In this document: piece after piece, positions 32,309-38,991 of the stretch | Layout of the letters: the number at the start of each line of letters is the position of its first letter | How positions within the stretch are numbered: position 1 is the stretch's first letter | Assembly (NCBI GenBank): GCA_945867235.1 | Contig: CAMBHS010000009.1 | Coordinates: forward strand, 1 to 38,991 | Length of the DNA: 38,991 nt | Direction: 5' to 3' | From: Akkermansia muciniphila | GTDB lineage: Bacteria > Verrucomicrobiota > Verrucomicrobiia > Limisphaerales > SXQI01 | Notes under the pieces: generated by a model | What the model saw: only the letters and a program-made list of their open reading frames with translations | Told to the model about the DNA's origin: nothing | Database searches by the model: none | Translations under genes and position numbers: made by a program

Positions 32309-33268
32309 TCATTTTTTTCGTCGGAATCCCGGAGGCAATTTGGGACCGGGTTCCTCCTCCTGAACCGTATTGACTGCGAAACCTTCAGCCTCGGGATCGG
32401 CGAATGGAATCGCCATTTCGGCCAGCCGTTTACGGGCTTTGCTGGCGGCAGGCATTTTCCCATGCTCCATGATGATTCGCTGAAGCAATTCCACAGCTTT
32501 GGTTTCCTGGTCTAAATGGAAATAAAGATTACACAGGTGGATGGCCGACCAAGCCCAACGATCCGGATTCAACTTATGCTTGAGAATCTCCTCATACTCC
32601 AACGCGGCGGCGAGTTGGTTTTTGAGATCCTTCTCGTAGATTTCTGCAATGCGGATCGCCGCATGGATTTCGCGGGGATGTTTCTGGAGGTAATCCCGGA
32701 GCAGATCAATCGTGTCCAAATGATTTCCTGCCGCCCATTGTTGCTCGATACGTTCGTAATCCGGATCATTCAAATCCGATTTGTCATCGTGATACATCAG
32801 TTGAATCGCCTGTTGGCCGGTGAAACGAGAGAAGTCGTAGGCCAACAACACACCGCATCCGATCACACCCGCTAGCACACAACCGATCCAAAAACCCAAA
32901 TCCTTACGCCCGCCAAAAACATTGGGGCGATGCAGGGCTCCCGTTGAACTCAGTTCGATATCGAGCGAGGTGCTGTCTGACGCGGAAGCAGCCACCGTGG
33001 CTCCGGTAGTCTCACTCACGGCGGGAACAAGCGAGTTCGTGGACAAAGCATTCGTGGTTGAATTGAGATTGGTTTTTGACAGGGTGCCAACCACTTTTGG
33101 GGCGTTGGTGGCGAGGTTCGTGGTGGTGATCGACTGGGATCGGTTGGTAGAACTGGAGCTTACCACAGGGGTCTTTTGGCCGGACAAGACGCCCTTCAAT
33201 TTGTAACCGGAAAAAAGTGCAAGGGAGAGGAAAGCTCCGTATAAAACCAGTTTAATTCCAACATTCAT
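32309..33268 (-). CDS. Membrane-anchored TPR protein
   Basis: 319 residues. There is an N-terminal hydrophobic segment (L-V-L-Y-G-A-F-L-S-L-A-L-F-S-G), then about 80 residues rich in Ser/Thr/Asn (disordered linker). A second transmembrane helix is near residue 130-150 (F-W-I-G-C-V-L-A-G-V-I-G-C-G-V-L-L-A). Three or four TPR-like helix pairs follow (H-L-D-T-I-D-L-L-R-D-Y-L, A-A-L-E-Y-E-E-I-L, K-A-V-E-L-L-Q-R-I-I). The tail is Pro/Lys-rich. Probably a scaffold with TPRs facing the cytoplasm; partner unknown. It sits between the glycerate kinase gene and mpl in one orientation; 58 bases separate it from mpl. Confidence 0.75.
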   Translation of the reverse strand: MNVGIKLVLYGAFLSLALFSGYKLKGVLSGQKTPVVSSSSTNRSQSITTTNLATNAPKVVGTLSKTNLNSTTNALSTNSLVPAVSETTGATVAASASDSTSLDIELSSTGALHRPNVFGGRKDLGFWIGCVLAGVIGCGVLLAYDFSRFTGQQAIQLMYHDDKSDLNDPDYERIEQQWAAGNHLDTIDLLRDYLQKHPREIHAAIRIAEIYEKDLKNQLAAALEYEEILKHKLNPDRWAWSAIHLCNLYFHLDQETKAVELLQRIIMEHGKMPAASKARKRLAEMAIPFADPEAEGFAVNTVQEEEPGPKLPPGFRRKK

Positions 33269-33288
33269 AGTCGTTCCGTGTCTTGAAC

Positions 33289-33302
33289 GCTACCGAGGTA
33301 GC
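33289..33302. repeat. Perfect palindrome GCTACC-GA-GGTAGC
   Basis: A 6-bp perfect inverted repeat with a 2-base spacer lies 20 bases before the TPR gene and downstream of glycerate kinase. It could be a small hairpin, an operator for the TPR/mpl genes, or chance; no T-run follows, so it is not a terminator. Confidence 0.35.
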
Positions 33303-33334
33303 ACTTTCCTAGAAAGCCATTTCTCCACCCAAAC

Positions 33335-34453
33335 TCACCCCTGGTCACCCGCAGCGAAAGTTGCCAGGCGTTGCAAGCAATCAAAAGCATTGGACTTGGC
33401 CTCCTCCAATTCCGCTAGGTGCGGGACGATGGCATACGAACGGAAATTTTTCCACGGGGCGTTTTTGCCTTCGGTAGAAACGGAACCCGCAAGGCATAGG
33501 CAGCGTTTGCCGGCTTTGTCCGCAGCGGCAGCCACCACACCCACCCCCTTGCCCATGAGCGTTTGGGCGTCCATCGCTCCCTCAGCCGTAATGATCAAAT
33601 CGGATTGTGCGATGCGTTCTTCCAAATTGGCTAATTGAGTAAAAATTTCTCCGCCCGATCGAAAGGTTCCTTGGCAAAAAACTTTCAATCCAAATCCAAG
33701 CCCCCCCGCTGCTCCTGCTCCGGGTTGGATTGCTGCGTCCATTGTGCCGCTGCTGGAGAGGACTTTTGCCAACTTTCCGAGACAGGCTTCGGCATGAGGA
33801 AAATCCATTTCGCGCAGCCCTTTTTGGGGACCGTAAATCCTACTGGCACCGTTGACGCCAAGGAGCGGATTGCTCACATCAACAGCGATAATAATTTCAT
33901 CGAAATCAAGGGATTGAGAAGGGGGTTGAATGTGGTCCAGTTGATCGAGGGCAGACCAATCGAGAATTTCTTTTCCGGTGACATCCCAGAATGTCCAACC
34001 GAGAGAGCGAGCCAAACCAAAGCCGCCGTCGTTGGTGGCACTGCCCCCGATTCCGACATAAAGTTTGCGTGCTCCGGCTTCAGCGGCATGTCGCAAAACG
34101 GTGCCGAGCCCATAGGTGTCGAGGGTAAAGGGATGAAAGAGACCCGGCGGCAACAACGCGAGCCCGATCACTTGCGCCGTTTCAATCACAGCGGTGGCGG
34201 TGTCACTTTGGAGCCACCATTCGGCCAACCTAGGACGCCGAGCCGCATCCGTCGTCAAACAGATCCGACTCTCGGCACCCAACAACGATCCCAGCACTTC
34301 GCCAAACCCATCGCCGCCATCAGCCATGGGTAAAAGATCGAGAATGTCCGTGGGTCTTGCTTGGTGCCAGCCTTGGGCAATCGCATTGGCTGCCTGGCGG
34401 GACGTTAACGTGCCTTTGAATTTGTCTGGCACAATTAAAACTCGGAGTGACAT
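33335..34453 (-). CDS. Glycerate kinase (GlxK/GarK type)
   Basis: 372 residues. V-L-I-V-P-D-K-F-K-G-T-L-T-S is the conserved opening of type II glycerate kinases. M-A-D-G-G-D-G-F, V-G-I-G-G-S-A-T-N-D-G-G-F-G and G-A-G-A-A-G-G-L-G-F are further family motifs, and T-A-E-G-A-M-D-A-Q-T follows near the end. It phosphorylates D-glycerate (to the 2- or 3-phosphate according to subtype) with ATP in the cytoplasm. It is the first gene of a minus-strand series; no glyoxylate or tartronate genes are nearby to specify the pathway. Confidence 0.92.
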   Translation of the reverse strand: MSLRVLIVPDKFKGTLTSRQAANAIAQGWHQARPTDILDLLPMADGGDGFGEVLGSLLGAESRICLTTDAARRPRLAEWWLQSDTATAVIETAQVIGLALLPPGLFHPFTLDTYGLGTVLRHAAEAGARKLYVGIGGSATNDGGFGLARSLGWTFWDVTGKEILDWSALDQLDHIQPPSQSLDFDEIIIAVDVSNPLLGVNGASRIYGPQKGLREMDFPHAEACLGKLAKVLSSSGTMDAAIQPGAGAAGGLGFGLKVFCQGTFRSGGEIFTQLANLEERIAQSDLIITAEGAMDAQTLMGKGVGVVAAAADKAGKRCLCLAGSVSTEGKNAPWKNFRSYAIVPHLAELEEAKSNAFDCLQRLATFAAGDQG

Positions 34454-34625
34454 CGTTGGACTGATTATTTTGTCGCAAACTTAATTCGGAGGAAAGGGAA
34501 GTTTTTGAATCCAATCCCGGCCGCGGGTCGATTTGGCGTGTAACCTGCTCGTCACTTAACCAGTCATTAAAAGAGTGTTTTATGTCCATTAACCCATTCA
34601 TTGCCGGACTGCGGGTATTGCCTTC

Positions 34626-36881
34626 ATGAATTCAAGTCACACCCGATTCGTTCTCGGCCTACTATTAAGTTTATCGCTTCTGCCCCACTCCCCTTTGCTG
34701 GCAGACGATTCGCGAGTGTGGTTCACGTATTCGGGGAATGCAGCGTTCGTCCAGGTGCAAGGGGATACTGATGAAGAATGGCGATTCCAAACCTCCACAA
34801 ATCTCACGGTGTGGACCAATGCTCCCGCGTTGGGAAGCGTGTTCGGAGGGGTTGCGAATCTTCCGAAAGTTCCGATCAACCTAGCTGGGTCCACAAGCCG
34901 GTTTATACGCACCACACGAACCGACGGCCTTTTTGACGTTCAGTTATTTCGCAAGATCAACCTGACTTTCACCAACTCCAACTGGACCACCCTGATGGCG
35001 AACGCACGCACGTCGGGAGGCAATGTCCCCACGGTTGTCACGCTGGCCAATGGAGTGATGGCAACCAACGTCGGAGCCCGTTACAAGGGCAACTCCTCCT
35101 ACGATCTGGGAGGCAGCAAAAAATCGGTCAACTTGGATTTTAATATCCTGAATCCGGAGGGTCGAGTCATGGGTTATCGCGCGATCAATTTTAACAATGC
35201 TGCGGGCGATTCCACTCTGATGCGCGAGCCTCTTTATTTCAATGTGATGCGTGAGTATGCGCCAGGACCCCATGGTGCCATGGCGATGCTTCAGATTAAC
35301 GGTGCCTATTGGGGGGTGTATTCCATGGTCGATCAGTTGAATAATGATTTGCTGGATGATTGGTTTCCCAGTCATGAGGGCGACCGATGGCGGGCTCCCA
35401 ACATCGGCGGTGGCGGCGGGGGATTTGAAAGTGGAACCTCAGCCTTCAGCTACTTGGGGAAATCGTTTTCTCTCTACACCAATAACTATGAATTAAAGTC
35501 CACCTACTCTACGAACGCGTGGCTGCGATTGGTCAATGCCGTTGATGTGTTGAACAATTCTCCCGTCGCGGAACGCCGTGATAAAGTGGAAAATGTTTTT
35601 GCCGTGGATCGATGGTTGTGGTTTCTCGCGGTCGAAAATCTTTTTGTCGATGACGACAGTTATTGGAACAAGGGGGCGGACTATGCCTTCTATTATGAAC
35701 CGGAAAGCGGGCGCATTCACCCTGTCGAGCATGATGGCAATGAGGCGTTTACTTCCACGATGGGCATCACGTCCTCGCTTTCGCCTGTGCAAGGTTCCAC
35801 AGGCAACAATCGTCCGTTGCTCTCGAAACTATTGGCGATTCCTGAATTGCGGCAACGCTACCTTGCCCACATGCGCACGGTGTTGGAGGAACGGTTTAAT
35901 CCCCGCTACCTCACGCCGGTGATCAACCACTACAATCGTTTGACCGTCGCGGATGTCATCACGGATCCCAAAAAGAATTTCACGATGACGGCCTACACAA
36001 ACGCCCTGTTGACTCTGAAAATGTATGTCACCAATCGGTTCAAGTATCTCACCAACCACGTCGAACTTCGTCCGGTGCCACCGAAAATCATTGCTGTTCA
36101 TCCTCCCCAATCGTCACCTGGTCCGATCGATGTGCCCGTGATTCGGGCGCAGGTTGAACCCAATGGAACCAACGGGATAGACTCCGTTTGGCTCTCGTGG
36201 CGCGACAAACCTTTCGGTCGTTTTTCTACAACGCAAATGTTTGATGACGGGGCCCATGACGACCTTAAGGCGATGGATGGATTTTTTGGAGCAGCAACGA
36301 CCAACTATCCTGCGGGCAACAAAATCCATTACTATATTGAAGCCCGATCCGCCAGCGCACCCAAGGCGGCCTCATTTTCTCCGGCTCGTGCGGAACAACA
36401 GACCTACAATTACCGCGTCGCCCTGACGACCGCTCCGCATACTCCCGTGGTGATCAATGAATTGATGGCGTTGAACGATCAGACGATCGCGGATCCTCAA
36501 GGAGAATTCGATGACTGGATCGAGTTGCGAAATATCACCGATGAGGCGGTGGACCTGAGCGGGTGCTATCTCACCGATGAACCTACCAACCCACGCAAAT
36601 GGACTTTCCCAGCGGGAACAATCATTCCCGCATCCGGCTATCTCCTTGTTTGGGCCGACGAGGATGGTCTGGCGACACCGGGGTTGCACGCCAACTTCAA
36701 ACTGGAAAAAGCTGGGGAGAAAGTGTTTTTGATCGATGCCGATGCGAACTTCAATGCAGTGCTCGATACGATCTCTTTCCCAGCCCAAAAAGCCGACATC
36801 TCCTACGGGAGATCGCCCTTTGATGCCGATCTTTTCGTGCCAATGCAACCAACACCCGGGCAACCGAACGCCTCATTTTAA
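34626..36881 (+). CDS. Secreted CotH-kinase-like protein with C-terminal lamin-tail domain
   Basis: 751 residues with a signal peptide (core F-V-L-G-L-L-L-S-L-S-L-L, cleavage after L-L-A). The CotH-like domain spans about residues 95-460: R-Y-K-G-N-S-S-Y, K-K-S-V-N-L-D-F, M-R-E-P-L-Y-F-N-V-M-R-E, Q-I-N-G-A-Y-W-G-V-Y-S-M-V-D and H-P-V-E-H-D-G-N-E-A-F, the D-G-N segment resembling the metal-binding part of CotH kinases. The C-terminal 140 residues form a lamin-tail-type domain (V-V-I-N-E-L-M-A-L-N, D-W-I-E-L-R-N, D-L-S-G-C-Y-L-T-D). Related proteins are abundant extracellular proteins in Verrucomicrobia; kinase activity is unproven for them. It is transcribed away from glycerate kinase and stands alone. 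Confidence 0.85.
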   Translation: MNSSHTRFVLGLLLSLSLLPHSPLLADDSRVWFTYSGNAAFVQVQGDTDEEWRFQTSTNLTVWTNAPALGSVFGGVANLPKVPINLAGSTSRFIRTTRTDGLFDVQLFRKINLTFTNSNWTTLMANARTSGGNVPTVVTLANGVMATNVGARYKGNSSYDLGGSKKSVNLDFNILNPEGRVMGYRAINFNNAAGDSTLMREPLYFNVMREYAPGPHGAMAMLQINGAYWGVYSMVDQLNNDLLDDWFPSHEGDRWRAPNIGGGGGGFESGTSAFSYLGKSFSLYTNNYELKSTYSTNAWLRLVNAVDVLNNSPVAERRDKVENVFAVDRWLWFLAVENLFVDDDSYWNKGADYAFYYEPESGRIHPVEHDGNEAFTSTMGITSSLSPVQGSTGNNRPLLSKLLAIPELRQRYLAHMRTVLEERFNPRYLTPVINHYNRLTVADVITDPKKNFTMTAYTNALLTLKMYVTNRFKYLTNHVELRPVPPKIIAVHPPQSSPGPIDVPVIRAQVEPNGTNGIDSVWLSWRDKPFGRFSTTQMFDDGAHDDLKAMDGFFGAATTNYPAGNKIHYYIEARSASAPKAASFSPARAEQQTYNYRVALTTAPHTPVVINELMALNDQTIADPQGEFDDWIELRNITDEAVDLSGCYLTDEPTNPRKWTFPAGTIIPASGYLLVWADEDGLATPGLHANFKLEKAGEKVFLIDADANFNAVLDTISFPAQKADISYGRSPFDADLFVPMQPTPGQPNASF

Positions 36882-37235
36882 TCCAACATCAACGCCTCAG
36901 TAGAACCGACGTTGCGTTAAGATCCCGCTGCAACCCTTCCGATAAACCGCCCCTCTACAGCGTTCACGAATAACTCATCAAAACTCCAAGGCGGAGGCTT
37001 GTTTGAGTTGACGGGAGCGAATACCTAGCGGTGCTATCGCTGGATAGAACAGTTTGGTGTTCACGCATCAGCGTGTCCCGCCATGGCTTCACACGGACAC
37101 CCTAAAGGGCGCACTCCAAACGTTTCTCCGGGCTGTTTCTCCAGCGATTCCGCAACTTCCATTTGAAAATTGCTATCCCCCTAATGTTTGCAAGGGGTTG
37201 AGCATTTTCGCATTTGCTGAGGACTTTCTTATTTG
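36882..37235. other. Intergenic stretch before the insertion element
   Basis: No convincing gene. It contains a small hairpin CACGC-ATCA-GCGTG at 37062-37075. The left end of the insertion element must lie somewhere within it, but I could not identify a terminal inverted repeat by eye against the sequence right of the transposase. A 61-codon open frame at 37054 has no protein-like character. Confidence 0.4.
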
Positions 37236-37263
37236 TTGACTTTTGCGTCTGATTTCCTATCTT
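37236..37263 (+). promoter_or_regulatory. Promoter of the IS genes, likely leaderless or near-leaderless
   Basis: TTGACT at 37236-37241 and TATCTT at 37258-37263 are spaced by 16 bases. The ATG of the first IS gene is at 37274, only 10 bases after the -10, so the transcript would start at or just before the start codon. Confidence 0.6.
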
Positions 37264-37273
37264 GACCATACGA

Positions 37274-37639
37274 ATGGCTAGGATATTCGATCACGGTCAC
37301 AAATCTACTCTGGCGCTACGGCGTCGCAAAGGCTTTCTGCTCCAGCAGATTGATGTTCCCGCCGACCTTCTACGTGCCTCGGTCGTGGAACGCGTCGGCA
37401 GGTGCGGAAAAGCCACGTGCCGCTGTCATCACGGCGGCGCCATGCATGGTCCATTCTACTATTTAACTCAGTGTCTGGCCGTGGGAAAAATGAACAAGTT
37501 CCTTCTCAAAACCGAGGAACAACAGATGTCCGCACGGGTGGGCGTAGAACATTTCCACGTGCTACAGGAGCAGATGGAGGAACTCTCCCAGATTAATGCT
37601 GAGTTGCTTCGGCGTGGGGAAAGGCTCCTGCCTGAATAA
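37274..37639 (+). CDS. IS accessory ORF, DUF6788-like
   Basis: 121 residues from the ATG at 37274. The centre has V-G-R-C-G-K-A-T-C-R-C-H-H-G-G-A-M-H-G-P-F-Y, a Cys/His cluster seen in small proteins that accompany certain transposases (DUF6788-type) and possibly zinc-binding. The C-terminal 50 residues are a helix with E-Q-M-E-E-L-S-Q-I-N-A-E-L-L-R, perhaps a coiled coil. Its end overlaps the start of the transposase by 44 bases in another frame, which points to translational coupling or frameshifting. Probable role is control of, or partnership with, the transposase. Confidence 0.7.
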   Translation: MARIFDHGHKSTLALRRRKGFLLQQIDVPADLLRASVVERVGRCGKATCRCHHGGAMHGPFYYLTQCLAVGKMNKFLLKTEEQQMSARVGVEHFHVLQEQMEELSQINAELLRRGERLLPE

Positions 37640-38903
37640 CACCGATTTCAGTGAATTGCCGCGCTTCGTGCGTTACGCTCAAAAGGTGTTCCATCTGAAT
37701 TTGCTGGCGGGATCCTTCACTGATTCCCGGCTCCGCCCAGAAATTCCCGGGCGCGCTGTTGCCTTAAGCCTATTGTTCGGCGAGGTCGCCCAAATTCCCA
37801 GCCTGCACCAACTCCAATCTGAAACCAAATTGCCGCAGTGGCAGCACTGGGTGGGCTACTCTCACCGCATCAGTGACGATACCTTGGAGTATGTGAGTGA
37901 GCGCATGGATCCTGAGAAATTACGGCGAGGAGCTATTTGGATCAATCGTAAGCTCAAGCGAGGGAAAGCCTTCGAACAGAGCAAGGTCAACGGGTTGCTG
38001 GCACTCAGCCTAGATGCCAACGAGCAGTTTTGTAGCGACCATCGCTGTTGCCAAGATTGTTTAACCCGTGAGATCACGACCAAAGACGACACGGGTCAAC
38101 CGGTCAAACATCTCCAATACTACCACAAGCAGGTGTATGCGCAGTTGAGCGGTCCCCGATTGAGCGTGATTTTGGATGTCGAACCGATGCGCCAAGGAGA
38201 AGAAGAGTGCATGACGGCCTTGCGACTGCTGGATCGAATGCGCGAAAAGTACGGACCACGTTTTTTTGACCTAGTGGTGGTGGACGCATGGTATACCAAT
38301 GGGCCGTTTTTAAAGGCGGAGGTGGAGATGGGCTGGCCAGTGATCGCCGTTCTCAAACAGGCGCGCTACGACATTTACCAAGAGACTTTGGCACTGACCA
38401 AAGGCAAGCCCCCAACCGAAACCGTCAAGCGTGACGACCGCAAAGTGGAGATTTGGGATCTCCCCCAGATGACCTTAACCAATACCTATACCGAACCGGT
38501 GCGAGTGGTGCGTGCGCGGGAAACCTACATCCAACGCCAGCGCATCGGAGGTAGGTGGATCACCGAGGAAAAAGAGCAGAACTGGATTTGGGTTGTGGCC
38601 GGAGACTTGGCTGGTTATGTCGGCTCGATCATCCGAGATTGGTGCCATTTGCGGTGGAAAATTGAAAACAATGCATTCAATGAGTTGACCCAGGCTTGGC
38701 ATCTGACACATTGCGCCCATCATCATCCGGTAGCCCTCCAGGTCTTGCTTTGGATCAAGATCATGGCCTTCACGCTCTTTCATGCTTTTGCCATCTTGCA
38801 CGGCAAGCTGCTCCGGCTAGGGAAGGTCACCTTGATGGAGTTGCGCAATAGCCTCTATCGTTCCCTTTTATGCGGAGACGTGGTGCCCTTCTCTAGCGGA
38901 TGA
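37596..38903 (+). CDS. IS4-superfamily-like DDE transposase
   Basis: Up to 435 residues from the ATG at 37596; later starts such as the GTG at 37614 are possible, and conserved sequence appears to begin near residue 15. Candidate catalytic residues are D in S-L-D-A-N-E-Q-F, D in V-V-V-D-A-W-Y-T-N-G-P-F, and E in R-W-K-I-E-N-N-A-F-N-E-L, the W/Y-R-x-x-I-E-x-x-F arrangement of DDE_Tnp_1 enzymes. A four-Cys segment C-S-D-H-R-C-C-Q-D-C-L-T-R follows the first aspartate and may bind zinc. The frame is intact, so the element may be active. I cannot assign the IS group from sequence alone. Confidence 0.85.
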   Translation: MLSCFGVGKGSCLNNTDFSELPRFVRYAQKVFHLNLLAGSFTDSRLRPEIPGRAVALSLLFGEVAQIPSLHQLQSETKLPQWQHWVGYSHRISDDTLEYVSERMDPEKLRRGAIWINRKLKRGKAFEQSKVNGLLALSLDANEQFCSDHRCCQDCLTREITTKDDTGQPVKHLQYYHKQVYAQLSGPRLSVILDVEPMRQGEEECMTALRLLDRMREKYGPRFFDLVVVDAWYTNGPFLKAEVEMGWPVIAVLKQARYDIYQETLALTKGKPPTETVKRDDRKVEIWDLPQMTLTNTYTEPVRVVRARETYIQRQRIGGRWITEEKEQNWIWVVAGDLAGYVGSIIRDWCHLRWKIENNAFNELTQAWHLTHCAHHHPVALQVLLWIKIMAFTLFHAFAILHGKLLRLGKVTLMELRNSLYRSLLCGDVVPFSSG

Positions 38904-38991
38904 AACGGATCTGCCAACGATAAGTCGGTCAAACAATTTGAATCCAAAAACTCGGGTTCAAGGTGACGCTTAAGGAACACCTTTGGGCGGA

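Larger units (their letters stand above)
37236..38991 (+). mobile_element. Insertion sequence, boundaries unresolved, possibly continuing beyond the window
   Basis: Two overlapping genes (DUF6788-like and DDE transposase) with their own promoter form an IS-type unit. No terminal inverted repeat or target duplication could be matched between 36882-37235 and 38904-38991, so the right end may be outside the window. Coordinates given are the minimum supported span to the edge. Confidence 0.6.

Noticed and set aside
33635-34333. Plus-strand open frame of 232 codons
   Set aside because: Antisense shadow of the glycerate kinase gene, whose family motifs are unambiguous.
37054-37239. 61-codon plus-strand frame before the IS genes
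   Set aside because: No ribosome site, no protein-like pattern, and it overlaps the likely IS boundary and promoter.

Overview
The window looks like a chromosomal segment of a Verrucomicrobiae-type bacterium (Pedosphaera/Limisphaerales-like), within the Planctomycetes-Verrucomicrobia-Chlamydiae group. The basis is family content: a secreted protein with tandem Ig-like domains, a CotH-kinase/lamin-tail surface protein, a pilin-like protein ending in an F-A-D-G-H motif, a cytochrome c/copper-monooxygenase/TPR fusion beside a DCPIS redoxin, a PQQ-type sugar dehydrogenase, and few Shine-Dalgarno sites. Menaquinone through the futalosine route (mqnC) also fits. Taxonomy is inferred from content, not from a marker gene.

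Layout. 1-1274 (minus): 5' part of an Ig-domain secreted protein, preceded by an octamer repeat. 1669-9427 (plus): a compact run of seven genes: secreted beta-propeller, HemW/HemN-like radical SAM protein, chorismate-lyase-like protein, flavin halogenase-like protein, GT4 glycosyltransferase, hotdog thioesterase, and a PQQ-type sugar dehydrogenase. The middle five resemble a small aromatic tailoring pathway. 9597-14468 (plus): topoisomerase III, TypA/BipA with a clear terminator, and tRNA-Asp(GTC) with its own promoter. 14495-17950 (minus): cytochrome c/PHM-like/TPR protein, redoxin, and an esterase-like phytase-family protein.

18133-19599 (plus) is an accessory island. It holds five tiny, start/stop-overlapping genes (an unknown, two copies of a roughly 40-residue 'HYGFT..ELDFILNYDIKYRLGR' peptide, and a DUF4258/DUF2283 toxin-antitoxin-like pair), an inverted pair of REP-like palindromes, and a MNT nucleotidyltransferase followed by a truncated HepT-like remnant. 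19748-22694 (plus): bioA, a small unknown gene and mqnC. 22719-29079 (plus): a metal-efflux locus with a possible leader peptide, Cys-rich membrane protein, TolC-like channel, CzcA-type RND pump, HupE/UreJ-like membrane protein and secreted helical protein. No periplasmic adaptor gene is present.

34453-29109 (minus): glycerate kinase, membrane-anchored TPR protein, Mpl murein-recycling ligase, a protein with two secretin/TonB short N-terminal-like domains, and a pilin-like protein. 34626-36881 (plus): secreted CotH/lamin-tail protein. 37236-38991: an IS-type element with an accessory ORF overlapping a DDE transposase; its right end may lie outside the window.

The most interesting candidates are the chorismate-lyase/halogenase/radical-SAM operon, the five-gene micro-ORF cassette with its duplicated peptide, and the adaptor-less RND locus with a Shine-Dalgarno-led, stop/start-coupled leader peptide.
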